Assembly (NCBI GenBank): GCA_022865865.1
Contig: JALHTN010000179.1
Coordinates: 1-19,222 of the forward strand
Direction: 5' to 3'
DNA length: 19,222 nt
Origin: Anaerolineales bacterium
GTDB taxonomy: Bacteria; Chloroflexota; Anaerolineae; Anaerolineales; UBA4823
The notes beneath the pieces are model-generated. The model did not search any database, was not told the origin of the DNA, and saw nothing but the letters and a program-made list of their open reading frames with translations. Positions 6,210-15,021 of this stretch are shown one piece after another (position 1 is the first letter of the stretch; each line of letters begins with the position of its first letter). The translations under genes and the position numbers were made by a program.

Positions 6210-7202
6210 ATGCCCCAGCAAATAACTCATCGTGACTGCGCTTCTTATGGTGAGATCAAACTAATCTCCGGGACCGGTTCTCCGGAATTGGCAGCCCACA
6301 TCGCCCGCTACCTGGGTTTACCACTCAGTGGACGAGACGTTACCCTCTTCCCGAACGATAACCTTTTCGTGAAATTGCATAACAGCGTGCGCGGCCAGGA
6401 TGTATTTGTGATCCAGACAACTTCACGCCCGGTTCACCGCAACCTGATGGAGCTTCTGATCATACTTCAAACCCTGCGCCTGGATTCAGCCGGGCGGATT
6501 ACAGCCGTGGTGCCCTACATGTGCTACGCTCGTTCTGATAAAAAGGATATGCCGCGTGTACCCATTACTGCTCGCTTAGTAACCGATCTGATCGAGATCG
6601 CAGGTGCTGATCGTTATATGACCTTAGACCTGCATGCGGGGCAGATCCAAGGGTTCTTCTCAATTCCTGGCGATGTCCTGACCGCTTTTCATATTCTCAC
6701 TGCCCAGCTATTTGATTTACGCATGAAGATGATCGATCCCGTAGTTGTGGCTGCCGATCTTGGTTTCGCCAAGAAAGGGCGCAATTTCGCCGCCAGTCTG
6801 GATGCCCCCATTGCATTTGTGGAGAAACGACGCTCCGGCGATGATGCTCGACCTGCAGCCCTGACCTTGATCGGAAGTGTGGAAAACAGGGATGTGATCG
6901 TGGTGGATGATGAGATCGATACCGCGGGGTCGATCAGCCAAGCGGTCAAACTGGTCAAAGAGAAAGGTGCCCGGGACGTATATGCGGTATGCGTCCATCC
7001 CATATTCTCTGATAACGCTGTGGAACGGTTGGCAGAACTGCCGCTAAAAAAGATCATCACTACCGATACCGTACCGATCCCTCAGGAGAAGCGAGAAAAA
7101 TTGGGTGAGAACCTGCAGATCCTCTCTGTGGCCCCGCTTTTAGGTGAGGTAATCCGCCGTGCACATGAGGGGCGCAGTGTGGGTGAGATGTTCAACGAAT
7201 AA
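6210..7202 (+). CDS. prs: Ribose-phosphate pyrophosphokinase (PRPP synthase)
   Basis: 330 residues from the chosen ATG, close to the usual 310-330. The enzyme makes 5-phosphoribosyl diphosphate from ribose 5-phosphate and ATP, feeding purine, pyrimidine, histidine, tryptophan and NAD synthesis. Visible motifs are FPNDNLFVKL near residue 43, YARSDKKDMPRVPITARL (ATP-binding region), DLHAGQIQGFF with the catalytic-region histidine, the flexible-loop segment FVEKRRSGDD, and the PRPP-binding loop VVDDEIDTAGS. The ATP-binding motif reads YARSDKKD, whereas well-studied enzymes have YARQDRK, a moderate change. ISGTGSPELA at the N-terminus replaces the more usual FSGNANxxLA. The gene sits in an operon, with mutM beginning 3 nt after its stop. 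The family call is very secure. Confidence 0.95.
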   Translation: MPQQITHRDCASYGEIKLISGTGSPELAAHIARYLGLPLSGRDVTLFPNDNLFVKLHNSVRGQDVFVIQTTSRPVHRNLMELLIILQTLRLDSAGRITAVVPYMCYARSDKKDMPRVPITARLVTDLIEIAGADRYMTLDLHAGQIQGFFSIPGDVLTAFHILTAQLFDLRMKMIDPVVVAADLGFAKKGRNFAASLDAPIAFVEKRRSGDDARPAALTLIGSVENRDVIVVDDEIDTAGSISQAVKLVKEKGARDVYAVCVHPIFSDNAVERLAELPLKKIITTDTVPIPQEKREKLGENLQILSVAPLLGEVIRRAHEGRSVGEMFNE

Positions 7203-7205
7203 ATA

Positions 7206-8030
7206 ATGCCAGAACTGCCTGAAGTTGAAACCATCCGTCTCGCGCTGAAGAATGGCGGGAGAGGTGCAGAATCTATAGTCGGGCGGCGCGTGCAAGAAAG
7301 CTGCCTACTTTGGGAGCGTACGCTGGCTGAACCCACCCCAGATGAATTCCAGGAGCGCATTCTCGGGCAAGTCGTATCTGATGTAGACCGGCGGGGGAAA
7401 TTTCTCCTGATGCGGTTATCAGCGGATACACTGCTGATCCACTTACGAATGAGCGGTGATTTGATTGTTGAAAGTCAGTCACAACCTGCAGCTGCGCACC
7501 ACCGGTTATGGCTTGATCTGGATGGTGATCTGCGGTTGGCTTTCAACGACACGCGCAAGTTTGGGCGCGTCTGGTTGGTGGCTGATCCGATCAGTGTGAT
7601 AGGTCATCTTGGTCCGGAACCGTTGCAAAGCGATTTCACCGCAAAGGAATTCCATGAGCGCTTGCATGCCCATCGCCGCCAGTTAAAACCCTTGCTGCTC
7701 GACCAGACCTTTATCGCTGGATTGGGAAACATCTACACTGATGAAGCCCTGCACCTGGCGCAGCTGCATCCTTTGGTGATTTCGAATACATTGGAAAGAT
7801 CACAATCGGAGCGCTTGTGGTCCAGCATCCGGCAGGTGCTGCAGGAGGGAATTCGCCGCCAAGGGGCGAGTATCGATTGGGTTTATCGTGGGGGTGATTT
7901 TCAAAATTACTTCCGGGTGTATCAGCGCACGGGTGAACCCTGCTCGACTTGCGGTGAACCTATCCAGCGCATCCTGGTAGGACAGCGTGGAACTCACTAC
8001 TGCCAGATCTGCCAACCGCTGTCCTTGTGA
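7206..8030 (+). CDS. mutM: Formamidopyrimidine-DNA glycosylase (Fpg/MutM)
   Basis: 274 residues, standard length. This base-excision repair enzyme removes 8-oxoguanine and formamidopyrimidines and cleaves the DNA strand. The N-terminus MPELPEVETI provides the catalytic proline (exposed after Met removal) and glutamate. K65 in DRRGKFLLMRL corresponds to the conserved lysine of Fpg. The helix-two-turn-helix region reads LLLDQTFIAGLGNIYTDEAL (about 160-179). The C-terminal zinc finger has four cysteines (CSTCGEP and YCQIC) with the DNA-contacting arginine in GQRGTHYC. All key residues of Fpg, rather than endonuclease VIII, are present. The start lies 3 nt after the prs stop with no obvious separate ribosome site, so it is probably translationally coupled. 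Confidence 0.96.
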   Translation: MPELPEVETIRLALKNGGRGAESIVGRRVQESCLLWERTLAEPTPDEFQERILGQVVSDVDRRGKFLLMRLSADTLLIHLRMSGDLIVESQSQPAAAHHRLWLDLDGDLRLAFNDTRKFGRVWLVADPISVIGHLGPEPLQSDFTAKEFHERLHAHRRQLKPLLLDQTFIAGLGNIYTDEALHLAQLHPLVISNTLERSQSERLWSSIRQVLQEGIRRQGASIDWVYRGGDFQNYFRVYQRTGEPCSTCGEPIQRILVGQRGTHYCQICQPLSL

Positions 8031-8084
8031 TCTGAAGCGAAAAATCATGAGGGATGCGTGCCACATCTTCCAGGAGTATGACTT

Positions 8085-8750
8085 ATGGATATAAGCGGAG
8101 TGATTCTGTTGGCTGGTATCGGAGTTGTGATCGGCTTCCTGCTCGCGGCACTGATATTTTCCCTGCGAAAGGAGTCATCGACGGAACAAGTACCCCAGCA
8201 GCAGCTGCTGTCTGATTCGGAAAATAAAATCCGCGTTTGGCGAGAAGGGGGAGACCAGCGCCTAGTGGTTGAAATGAATGGCGTTTCCCATCGCCAAGAA
8301 AGCGATTTACATACTGATCAGAAACGTTTGCTGGTCAATCTGACCAGAGAACTTCAGAGCTGGATAGGGAGTTCAACCACTGCTGCCGCTGAATCAGCTG
8401 CTCAAGCGGATATAATCAAAACTGCACTTCCCCAAACCGATGAAGTAAAGAAAAGTCCCAGTCTTAATCCGTTGAAAGTTTTTAGTGATTCACTCCAGCC
8501 GTTGAAGAAATCTGAGTTAGATGTACTCGACCAGAGTATTGTGTCCCAGATTGATTCAATTTTGCAGAACAAGATGGAAGGTACGCATCTTGAAGAACGA
8601 GGTGTTCGTTTGGTGGAAGGACCCGATCAGGGAATGGTGATCGAAATTGGCTTGGATAAATACACGGAAATTGAGGCGATCCCCGATGAACAGATTCGCA
8701 ATCTCATACGCCTTTCCGTTGCCGAGTGGGAGAAAAGCGTTGGAGACTAA
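8085..8750 (+). CDS. Membrane-anchored protein of unknown function
   Basis: 221 residues. I do not recognise a family. Residues about 5-27 form one hydrophobic helix (ISGVILLAGIGVVIGFLLAA) followed by a basic residue pair, so the rest is probably cytoplasmic. The remainder is hydrophilic with no catalytic motif. It has two better-ordered looking blocks: one around residues 48-95 (IRVWREGGDQRLVVEMNG and RLLVNLTRELQSWIG), and one near the C-terminus (GVRLVEGPDQGMVIEIGL to the end). The middle, about residues 100-150, is low in hydrophobics and looks like a linker. AGGAG at 8072-8076 is 8 nt from the ATG and supports the start. It follows mutM by 54 bp on the same strand and converges with add, so it is the last gene of the operon. 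Confidence 0.8.
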   Translation: MDISGVILLAGIGVVIGFLLAALIFSLRKESSTEQVPQQQLLSDSENKIRVWREGGDQRLVVEMNGVSHRQESDLHTDQKRLLVNLTRELQSWIGSSTTAAAESAAQADIIKTALPQTDEVKKSPSLNPLKVFSDSLQPLKKSELDVLDQSIVSQIDSILQNKMEGTHLEERGVRLVEGPDQGMVIEIGLDKYTEIEAIPDEQIRNLIRLSVAEWEKSVGD

Positions 8751-8803
8751 GCCGTCAAGTTGAACTACCGCAGCATCCAACCATTTATTACGAATTCAAT
8801 AAC

Positions 8804-9847
8804 CTAGCAGGGCTCGTTCAGCTGGTTAAATTCTTCTTCTAGAGAAATTTCCAGCGCTTCCCGTTCGTCTGCAGGAAGGAATGCGGCTCGTGCAGCTGCT
8901 GTAACCCGTTCTTGAAGAGTCACTTGACTCATCCCGATTCGCTCACAAAGCAAGGAATACTCATCGCTCAGGGTAATTTGGGAAATTCCTGGATCGTCCG
9001 TGTTGATCGTAACATCCAATCCGGAAGCGATCATTTTTTGTATTGGATGCTGATCTAAATCTGCGACAACCCCGGATTGGTAATTGCTGGTGAGGCAAAC
9101 TTCGAAAGTAGTGCCCAATTCACGGGCCAGAGCGACCACCCGTGGGTCTTCCATCACGCGCACCCCGTGTCCTATGCGGTCAGCCTCAAAATATTCGATA
9201 GCCTGGGCGATATTTTCTGCGGGTCCCCACTCACCCGCGTGGATGGTTATCTTTAATCCACTCTGGCGCGCCTCCCGAAAGATTGGTTCAAAGGGTGCGG
9301 AAGGAAATTGGGCTTCATCTCCAGCGAGATCAAGCCCAATGATCGCCGAGTCAAGACGGTCGACTGCTTGAAGAGCTACTTGCTCAGCCAGTTCGAGGCT
9401 CTCATGGCGATTGACGCTGACCAACAAGCGGGTGGTAATCCCATGTTTGCCCTGGGTACCTTCCACCGCTTCGATCACCCAATCCAGCACCTCGTCCACC
9501 GGGAAACCAGCTGCTTTACCGAGTGCAACAGGTGTGAATCGTAATTCCAGGTAGCGGATATTATCCAGAGCTGCATCGGCGATGGCCTCCTCGGTGATGC
9601 GCTTGATGATCTGCGGAGAGCGATAGAAATTTCGTAAAACCTCAAATTTGGATAAAAAATTCTCAGCTGTGTGCGCGTCTGATGGACCGATTTGCACCAA
9701 CGGCCGAAGACCAGCGAACCCCGGAATGTCTATATCATAATCGCGGGCGATCTCCACCAATGTGCTCAGGCGCAGCGAGCCTTCCAGGTGTCTATGCAGC
9801 TCCACCTTTGGCAGGGAATGATAAAACTCGGCAGAGTGGGATGTCAT
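8804..9847 (-). CDS. add: Adenosine deaminase
   Basis: 347 residues, standard length. It deaminates adenosine or deoxyadenosine to inosine in purine salvage. All zinc and catalytic residues of the family are visible: H18 and H20 in VELHRHLEGSLR, H203 and the catalytic E206 in TIHAGEWGPAEN, H227 in DRIGHGVRV, and D284/D285 in INTDDPGISQ. The SNYQSG segment (254-259) corresponds to the conserved SNxQT substrate loop. Some proteins of this type act on adenine or on modified purines such as aminofutalosine, and the sequence alone does not exclude those, but a plain adenosine deaminase is most likely. It starts 19 bp after the secA stop on the same strand without a clear ribosome site, so it is probably read from the secA transcript. 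No clear terminator is visible in the 53-bp convergent gap at 8751-8803. Confidence 0.93.
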   Translation of the reverse strand: MTSHSAEFYHSLPKVELHRHLEGSLRLSTLVEIARDYDIDIPGFAGLRPLVQIGPSDAHTAENFLSKFEVLRNFYRSPQIIKRITEEAIADAALDNIRYLELRFTPVALGKAAGFPVDEVLDWVIEAVEGTQGKHGITTRLLVSVNRHESLELAEQVALQAVDRLDSAIIGLDLAGDEAQFPSAPFEPIFREARQSGLKITIHAGEWGPAENIAQAIEYFEADRIGHGVRVMEDPRVVALARELGTTFEVCLTSNYQSGVVADLDQHPIQKMIASGLDVTINTDDPGISQITLSDEYSLLCERIGMSQVTLQERVTAAARAAFLPADEREALEISLEEEFNQLNEPC

Positions 9848-9866
9848 GATTGGCAGTAGAAACCGA

Positions 9867-12800
9867 TTATCTTCGCCTGCGTTGGCGTCGCTTTCCTTTC
9901 TTCTTTTTATCGTCAGTTTCGGGACTGGTTGGGGTGGTTACTGGTTCAAGTGGGACCAATGGGGGAAGACCGGCTGGGGAGGCACTGATTTCAGTTTGTA
10001 CACTGCTCATATCTCGTGGCCGGTAGGTGAACATGCGCGTTACAACGCCTGTACGAGTGTTGTCCAGCAGTTCCCTGAACATCTCAAATGCGCGATTCTT
10101 ATACTGCACCAGCGGATCCCTTTGAGCGTAAGCCTCTAATCCAATTGCTACTCGCAAAGCCTCCATACTGGTCAGGTATTCGACCCATAATTCGGAGATC
10201 ACCCCCAGAAGTAATTGGCGATAGATTTCGGTCAAAGCTTGCCGACCGAGTTCGTCAGCCACTTCAAGGCGACCTTCACGATCCAAATGTTGGATGAGTC
10301 CTCCTTTGATCTCGGCGAAACGTTCTTCGCCGAGAATATTTTTAAGACCTTTCTGGGTAGTATCATCCATATCGCTCAAGTTGGCTTCTGCAATGCGGCT
10401 CCACTCGCTGGTTCCCCATAGGAAGCGCAAAGCCGATTGGGCACCTTCGAGATGATCAAGCACCTGGGCGGAAACTTGCTCTGGATCTTCGTATTCCAGT
10501 AAACGCGCCGTTCGATAAAGGTAGCTCAACCTGGTCGTGCGGCGCCATACACGCCGGTGAGTTTGTTTGTCGAAGCTGGCCCGGGATCCTTGCGGCATTT
10601 GGATCAGCAGGCCTAATATCTGGCCTTGATTTAAACCACCCTCAACATTGGCCAGCAGTTTTTTTAATTCAGTGGGGATTAAACCGTCGCCATTACCCCC
10701 AATTAATCGCTGCTGACGTCTCTCGTATCCTGTTTGGATCCTATCCAGGATCTGATCGGTAAGCGTGTCCCAATCTTCGGCAGCCAATTGGGATTTATTG
10801 ACTTCCAGGTCTTCTTCAAGGCGGCGCTCAACAGCCCCTATCAGGCGGGTAACCGACTGATCGAGCAAGGCCGTATTGACCTGGTCGTGGATCGTATCTA
10901 CGAGTTCATCAGGTTCTTCTTTAAGGGTGCGCTGTTCAGCTGATGAGAGCTTGAGGGGGACCTGGACCAGATTGATCAACTCTTCGGTGATCTCGCTTGG
11001 GCTGCGGGTGTCGGTCTCATCTGCGTTCTCCAAGCCATCCAGAAAAGTGTCAACGGTCTCGAGGCGTTCATCCAGCTGATCCTCAAACTTTTGATGGGAA
11101 TTTTCCATGATATTGCTAACGCTGCGCAAAACATGTTCTTCTTCAGCTTGCAGGCTCTCTGCAGCCAGCTCGATCAATGCACGCTGGACAGTATCCGGAT
11201 CCATTGATTTCAAAGTGCTCTGCCCTGCGATGGGTTGGAAGCTTTCGGTCGCCGATTGCTGTCCGAGAATATGGTCAACCAGCAGTCGCAGCGTGTAGGA
11301 GGGATAAACAAAGCCATCCACAGATAGTGGTGGTTGGATCTGGTCAAGCCAGGCCAGCAACCGCCAGGGACCTTCTGGGTCTTCTAAAGATTCGGGAACG
11401 CGCTGCATGATCTCAGTTTGCAGCATCTCGGTCACATCCTCACTGAGATCGTCCTTGACGAAGATCAGATCGCGTTGATCATAGATCTTGGATCTCTGCG
11501 TGTTGAGAACATCGTCGTACTCGAGCAGGTGTTTACGAACATCGAAATTCGCCCCCTCAACACGGCTCTGGGATTGTTCGACCAGCCGGCTGACCAGTCC
11601 AACTTCCAGGGGCATGGCATCGTCGATGCCCAAACGGATCATCATATTCTCTGCTTGCTGGCCTCCGAAGAGCCGCATCAGCTCATCTTCCATTGAGAGG
11701 TAAAAACGCGACGATCCCGGATCTCCCTGCCGGCCTGCTCGACCGCGCAGCTGGTTGTCAATTCGCCGTGATTCATGACGTTCGGAACCGATCACGTGCA
11801 AACCACCTAAATCCCGCACCCTGGCCATATCAGCGATATATTTGAGGAAATATTCAACTTCGGCTTGATAAATACCGAAATTTTCGGGATCGATAGATAA
11901 AATCGCGGCGTGTTTAGCTTCCAGAGACATATCGTAAGCATCAATGTAATTGTTGCGGCGCAAGATGCGGCTGATGGCGGAGTTAATCTCTTCCGCAATC
12001 TCTCCACCTAACTTGATATCAACACCACGCCCGGCCATATTGGTGGCGATGGTCACAGCGCTAAAGGCGCCTGCTCCGGCGATGATTTGACTCTCTTCCG
12101 TATGTTTACGAGCGTTTAGCACCAGATGTGGAATGCCGGCCTGTAAAATTGACCCCAAGCGAATTCCGTCAGAGGCGGTTAAACCCAGGATGCTGATCAA
12201 ACGTCCCAGATTTTCTGAATCCTGAGGGTTAAATGATATATCTAAAGTGCGAGCCATTTTCCGCATATCAGAGATGGGCAGCTGGTCCAGAGGCTGGTTG
12301 AGATAATCGAGCTCCTGAATGGCGCGACCATCTTCTTCGCGGTTGTTGGCATCCATCCAGGCACTGCGAATCACAATAACTGTGGCCAGGCGGCGAATGG
12401 GCTCTGCCTTCAAGCGGCTCGATATGCGGTCTGAGAGTTCAACGGAGGTTGTGCCGACCAGGACCGGTCTTCCCTGTGCATTGAAACGGATCATCTCCAA
12501 GGTGAGTGCCCGCAGCTTGGCTTCCTCCGAGCGGTATACCACATCGGGGTAATCTTTGCGCTTCCAGAACAATGCACTTGACTGGGGGTCATTTTTGTCT
12601 GCGTAATAAGTGTATTTGTAGCCCTGCTCATCCCGATCTTGCAGCTCGGTCAGATCGGTATCTGGTCTGGAAGCGATGTATTCCAGGTTTGTGGGAATCG
12701 CCAGAACCTCGAGGCTGTAAATTTTATCGAATTCTTCCGCTTCGGTTAGTGCGGTGCCTGTCATTCCAGCTAATTTCTGGTACATGCGGAAATAATTCTG

Positions 12801-14060
12801 GATCGTGATCGTGGCGTAGGTAACATTCTCTCGTTGGACGCGTACTCCTTCTTTGGCTTCGACTGCCTGGTGTAAGCCGTCTGACCAGCGCCTACCAGGC
12901 ATCAAGCGTCCGGTAAATTCATCAACGATCACAACCTTGCCTGCCTGGACCAGGTACTCCTTATTCCTGCGGAAAAGGGTTTGTGCACGCAAAGCTTGCT
13001 CAAGGTAGCCAAGTAGACGAGCCTGTTCAGGAGTGATATCCTCTGGACGTTCGGGGTCACGCAGCGGCATATCAAGCAGGCTTTCCACGTGGGTTTCACC
13101 AATTTCCGTGAGGGTTACGTTGCGATCACGCTCGTTGAGCTCGATATCCTCAGAATTTAACCCTTTGACCACCTGAGCCATGCGCAGGTACCACTCCGTG
13201 TCATCTTGCGCGGGTCCAGAGATGATCAATGGTGTGCGCGCTTCATCGATCAGCACGTTATCGACCTCGTCGATGATTGCGTAAACGTGACCGCGCTGCA
13301 CCCGGTCTTCCAAACGCATGGTCATGTTATCGCGCAGATAATCGAACCCAAATTCATTGTTTGTTCCGTAGGTGATATCGGCAGCATACGCCTCGCGGCG
13401 CAGGACCAGGTTAAGGTTGTGCTGGTCTTCGTGGGGAGACTCGCGCTCGAAATCAACCAGGAAAGCTTTCTTGCCATTCTCTGTGCGTGCGGCCATCTGT
13501 AAAACACCGATGCCCAGTCCTAAGGCAGAGAAAATCACGCCCATCCAGCGGGCATCTCGGCGGGCGAGGTAGTCGTTTACCGTGACCAAGTGCGTTCCTT
13601 GACCGACTTGAATATCATCCAAGGGAGAAAATTCCCAGCTGTTCGGATCCGGTCCCCATTTCTTTTCCGCCAGATGCAACCATTTCTCGTTGAGCTTTAA
13701 TGCATTGAGGTAGAGCGGCAATGTGGAAACCAGTGTTTTCCCCTCTCCAGTACGCATTTCTGCGATGATGCCATTGTGCAGCGCGATGCCACCGATCAGC
13801 TGTACATCAAAATGGCGCTGCCCGAGTGTTCTTTTGCTGGTCTCCCGCACAACACCGAATGCATCCGGGAGCAGGTCATCCAGTGATTCTCCCAGGGCCA
13901 GGCGACGGCGAAATTCCGTGGTCATACCAAAAAGCTGTTCGTCGCCGTAAGCCTCGAATTTAGGTTCCAGGCTGTTGATGTAGTTTACGGTTTCAGCGTA
14001 TTGCTCTATTTGACGTTTATTGGGGTCTCCCCCAAATACGCGAACTATCTTGTTTAGCAT
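9867..14060 (-). CDS. secA: Protein translocase ATPase SecA, unusually large (1397 residues)
   Basis: SecA drives Sec-dependent export through SecYEG. The motor is complete: Walker A MRTGEGKT (102-109), Walker B-type DEVD (264-267) with [13 protein letters not shown], the preprotein crosslinking region after it, [18 protein letters not shown] (382-399), [20 protein letters not shown] (674-686) and [16 protein letters not shown] (765-780). The usual family length is about 800-950. Extra material lies at about 121-153 and 190-225 in the first nucleotide-binding domain, about 555-640 in the second, a little at 687-748, and mainly between [17 protein letters not shown] (848-863) and [13 protein letters not shown] (1291-1303), where about 430 residues replace roughly 130-150. 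This block is acidic and helical. The C-terminus ends in a run of Lys/Arg ([13 protein letters not shown]) and lacks the cysteine-rich zinc tail used for SecB and lipid binding. The frame is uninterrupted. The ATG follows an extended -10 promoter. Confidence 0.96.
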   Translation of the reverse strand: MLNKIVRVFGGDPNKRQIEQYAETVNYINSLEPKFEAYGDEQLFGMTTEFRRRLALGESLDDLLPDAFGVVRETSKRTLGQRHFDVQLIGGIALHNGIIAEMRTGEGKTLVSTLPLYLNALKLNEKWLHLAEKKWGPDPNSWEFSPLDDIQVGQGTHLVTVNDYLARRDARWMGVIFSALGLGIGVLQMAARTENGKKAFLVDFERESPHEDQHNLNLVLRREAYAADITYGTNNEFGFDYLRDNMTMRLEDRVQRGHVYAIIDEVDNVLIDEARTPLIISGPAQDDTEWYLRMAQVVKGLNSEDIELNERDRNVTLTEIGETHVESLLDMPLRDPERPEDITPEQARLLGYLEQALRAQTLFRRNKEYLVQAGKVVIVDEFTGRLMPGRRWSDGLHQAVEAKEGVRVQRENVTYATITIQNYFRMYQKLAGMTGTALTEAEEFDKIYSLEVLAIPTNLEYIASRPDTDLTELQDRDEQGYKYTYYADKNDPQSSALFWKRKDYPDVVYRSEEAKLRALTLEMIRFNAQGRPVLVGTTSVELSDRISSRLKAEPIRRLATVIVIRSAWMDANNREEDGRAIQELDYLNQPLDQLPISDMRKMARTLDISFNPQDSENLGRLISILGLTASDGIRLGSILQAGIPHLVLNARKHTEESQIIAGAGAFSAVTIATNMAGRGVDIKLGGEIAEEINSAISRILRRNNYIDAYDMSLEAKHAAILSIDPENFGIYQAEVEYFLKYIADMARVRDLGGLHVIGSERHESRRIDNQLRGRAGRQGDPGSSRFYLSMEDELMRLFGGQQAENMMIRLGIDDAMPLEVGLVSRLVEQSQSRVEGANFDVRKHLLEYDDVLNTQRSKIYDQRDLIFVKDDLSEDVTEMLQTEIMQRVPESLEDPEGPWRLLAWLDQIQPPLSVDGFVYPSYTLRLLVDHILGQQSATESFQPIAGQSTLKSMDPDTVQRALIELAAESLQAEEEHVLRSVSNIMENSHQKFEDQLDERLETVDTFLDGLENADETDTRSPSEITEELINLVQVPLKLSSAEQRTLKEEPDELVDTIHDQVNTALLDQSVTRLIGAVERRLEEDLEVNKSQLAAEDWDTLTDQILDRIQTGYERRQQRLIGGNGDGLIPTELKKLLANVEGGLNQGQILGLLIQMPQGSRASFDKQTHRRVWRRTTRLSYLYRTARLLEYEDPEQVSAQVLDHLEGAQSALRFLWGTSEWSRIAEANLSDMDDTTQKGLKNILGEERFAEIKGGLIQHLDREGRLEVADELGRQALTEIYRQLLLGVISELWVEYLTSMEALRVAIGLEAYAQRDPLVQYKNRAFEMFRELLDNTRTGVVTRMFTYRPRDMSSVQTEISASPAGLPPLVPLEPVTTPTSPETDDKKKKGKRRQRRRR

Positions 14061-14106
14061 ATAGGTTAAATATACCCGTTTTTGATTAATGTTTTCTAGT
14101 TTGGCG

Positions 14107-14115
14107 ATTATAGCA
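14107..14115 (-). promoter_or_regulatory. Extended -10 promoter of secA
   Basis: The minus strand reads TGCTATAAT, a perfect extended -10 element, about 47 bp before the secA start codon at 14060. The -35 region is poor, as is usual for extended -10 promoters. No good ribosome site is visible before the secA ATG. Confidence 0.5.
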
Positions 14116-14210
14116 TAGTTAGAATTTATCTTAAAAGCCAGAATTTTACCTTATTGCCTGATAATTTTGAAGATGAAAGGCGCATTTTGTGACCCCAGGC
14201 AGGGATATCT

Positions 14211-14239
14211 TTGACAGGGATTCCATCATCGATTATGAT
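14211..14239 (+). promoter_or_regulatory. Promoter of the sulfotransferase-like gene
   Basis: A perfect TTGACA (14211-14216) and TATGAT (14234-14239, 5 of 6) are separated by 17 bp. The predicted start, about 14246, leaves a leader of about 77 nt to the ATG at 14323. It points away from secA. Confidence 0.55.
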
Positions 14240-14322
14240 CTGCACCGGATTCCAATAGTGATCCGGTTGCAAATAGCGTGCGCCTGTCAAGCAAGATTCA
14301 CATAATCTCTTTGTCGAAGGAT

Positions 14323-14934
14323 ATGATGAAGAATTTCCTCCAATCTTTTCGAAAACCAAATGCATCCGGATTTATCACAATTGTCTCTGGTTTGCCCCGT
14401 TCAGGCACGTCGATGATGATGAAGATGCTCGAGGCGGGGGGCATCCATCCCTATACTGATCATATTAGAACAGCCGATGACGATAATCCCAAGGGGTATT
14501 ACGAATTTGAAAGAGTAAAGAAGCTGCCGGATGGGGATAGCGAGTGGCTGCGGGATGCCCAAGGTAAAGCCGTTAAAGTGATTTCGGCGCTCTTAGAACA
14601 TCTTCCACCTGATTATGCCTATCGTGTGCTCTTCATGCAGCGTGATATGGATGAGATTCTGGCTTCTCAAAAGCAAATGTTGATCCGTGCTGGGAAACCT
14701 ACGGATCGGGTAAGTGATGAGCAGCTGGCTGAAATGTATTCAAAACACCTGGCCAAGGTTCATGCCTGGTTGATTGGGCAAGCCAATTTTTCCGTTATTT
14801 ACCTGGAGTACAACCTGATGCTGGTTGACCCGCAAAAGTATGCTGTCCAGGTAAACCAATTCCTGGGTGATGCGCTTAATCCAGAAGACATGGTCGCAGT
14901 GGTGGACTCAAATCTTTACCGCCAGAGAAAATGA
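14323..14934 (+). CDS. Sulfotransferase-like P-loop protein
   Basis: About 203 residues from the ATG at 14323. The frame is open back to a GTG at 14278, but GAAGG at 14316-14320 favours 14323 or the next ATG at 14326. The strand-loop-helix ITIVSGLPRSGTSMMMKML near residues 17-35 matches the 5'-phosphosulfate-binding P-loop of sulfotransferases (pattern GxPRSGTS). The segment YRVLFMQRDMDEILASQKQML (about 105-125) matches the 3'-phosphate-binding strand with R and S. FSVIYLEYNLMLVDPQKYAVQVNQFLG (about 155-181) resembles the usual region before the last helix. The protein is short compared with typical sulfotransferases (250-300 residues), so the acceptor domain is minimal. PAPS-dependent sulfation is inferred, and a related nucleotide-binding role is possible. 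It lies alone between secA and the feo operon. Confidence 0.75.
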   Translation: MMKNFLQSFRKPNASGFITIVSGLPRSGTSMMMKMLEAGGIHPYTDHIRTADDDNPKGYYEFERVKKLPDGDSEWLRDAQGKAVKVISALLEHLPPDYAYRVLFMQRDMDEILASQKQMLIRAGKPTDRVSDEQLAEMYSKHLAKVHAWLIGQANFSVIYLEYNLMLVDPQKYAVQVNQFLGDALNPEDMVAVVDSNLYRQRK

Positions 14935-15021
14935 GAATGGGTTGGGGCACAGGTACGATCACTCCCCTTTACTAAAACCAGGGGGGATAATTCCCAAATT
15001 AATATTGATCGCACAGCAGGT

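Noticed and set aside
9867..14060. SecA fused by misassembly to an unrelated coiled-coil gene
   Set aside because: Conserved SecA sequence resumes after the long insert ([13 protein letters not shown] to FEMFRELL) in the same frame, so the insert is internal to SecA.
14278..14322. GTG at 14278 as the sulfotransferase-like start
   Set aside because: No ribosome site precedes it, and the extra 15 residues lie outside the family fold. GAAGG at 14316-14320 supports 14323 or 14326.
14962..14986. Terminator between the sulfotransferase-like and feoB genes
   Set aside because: CTCCCCT and AGGGGGG can form a 7-bp stem with one wobble, but the loop is 11 nt and no T-run follows on either strand.
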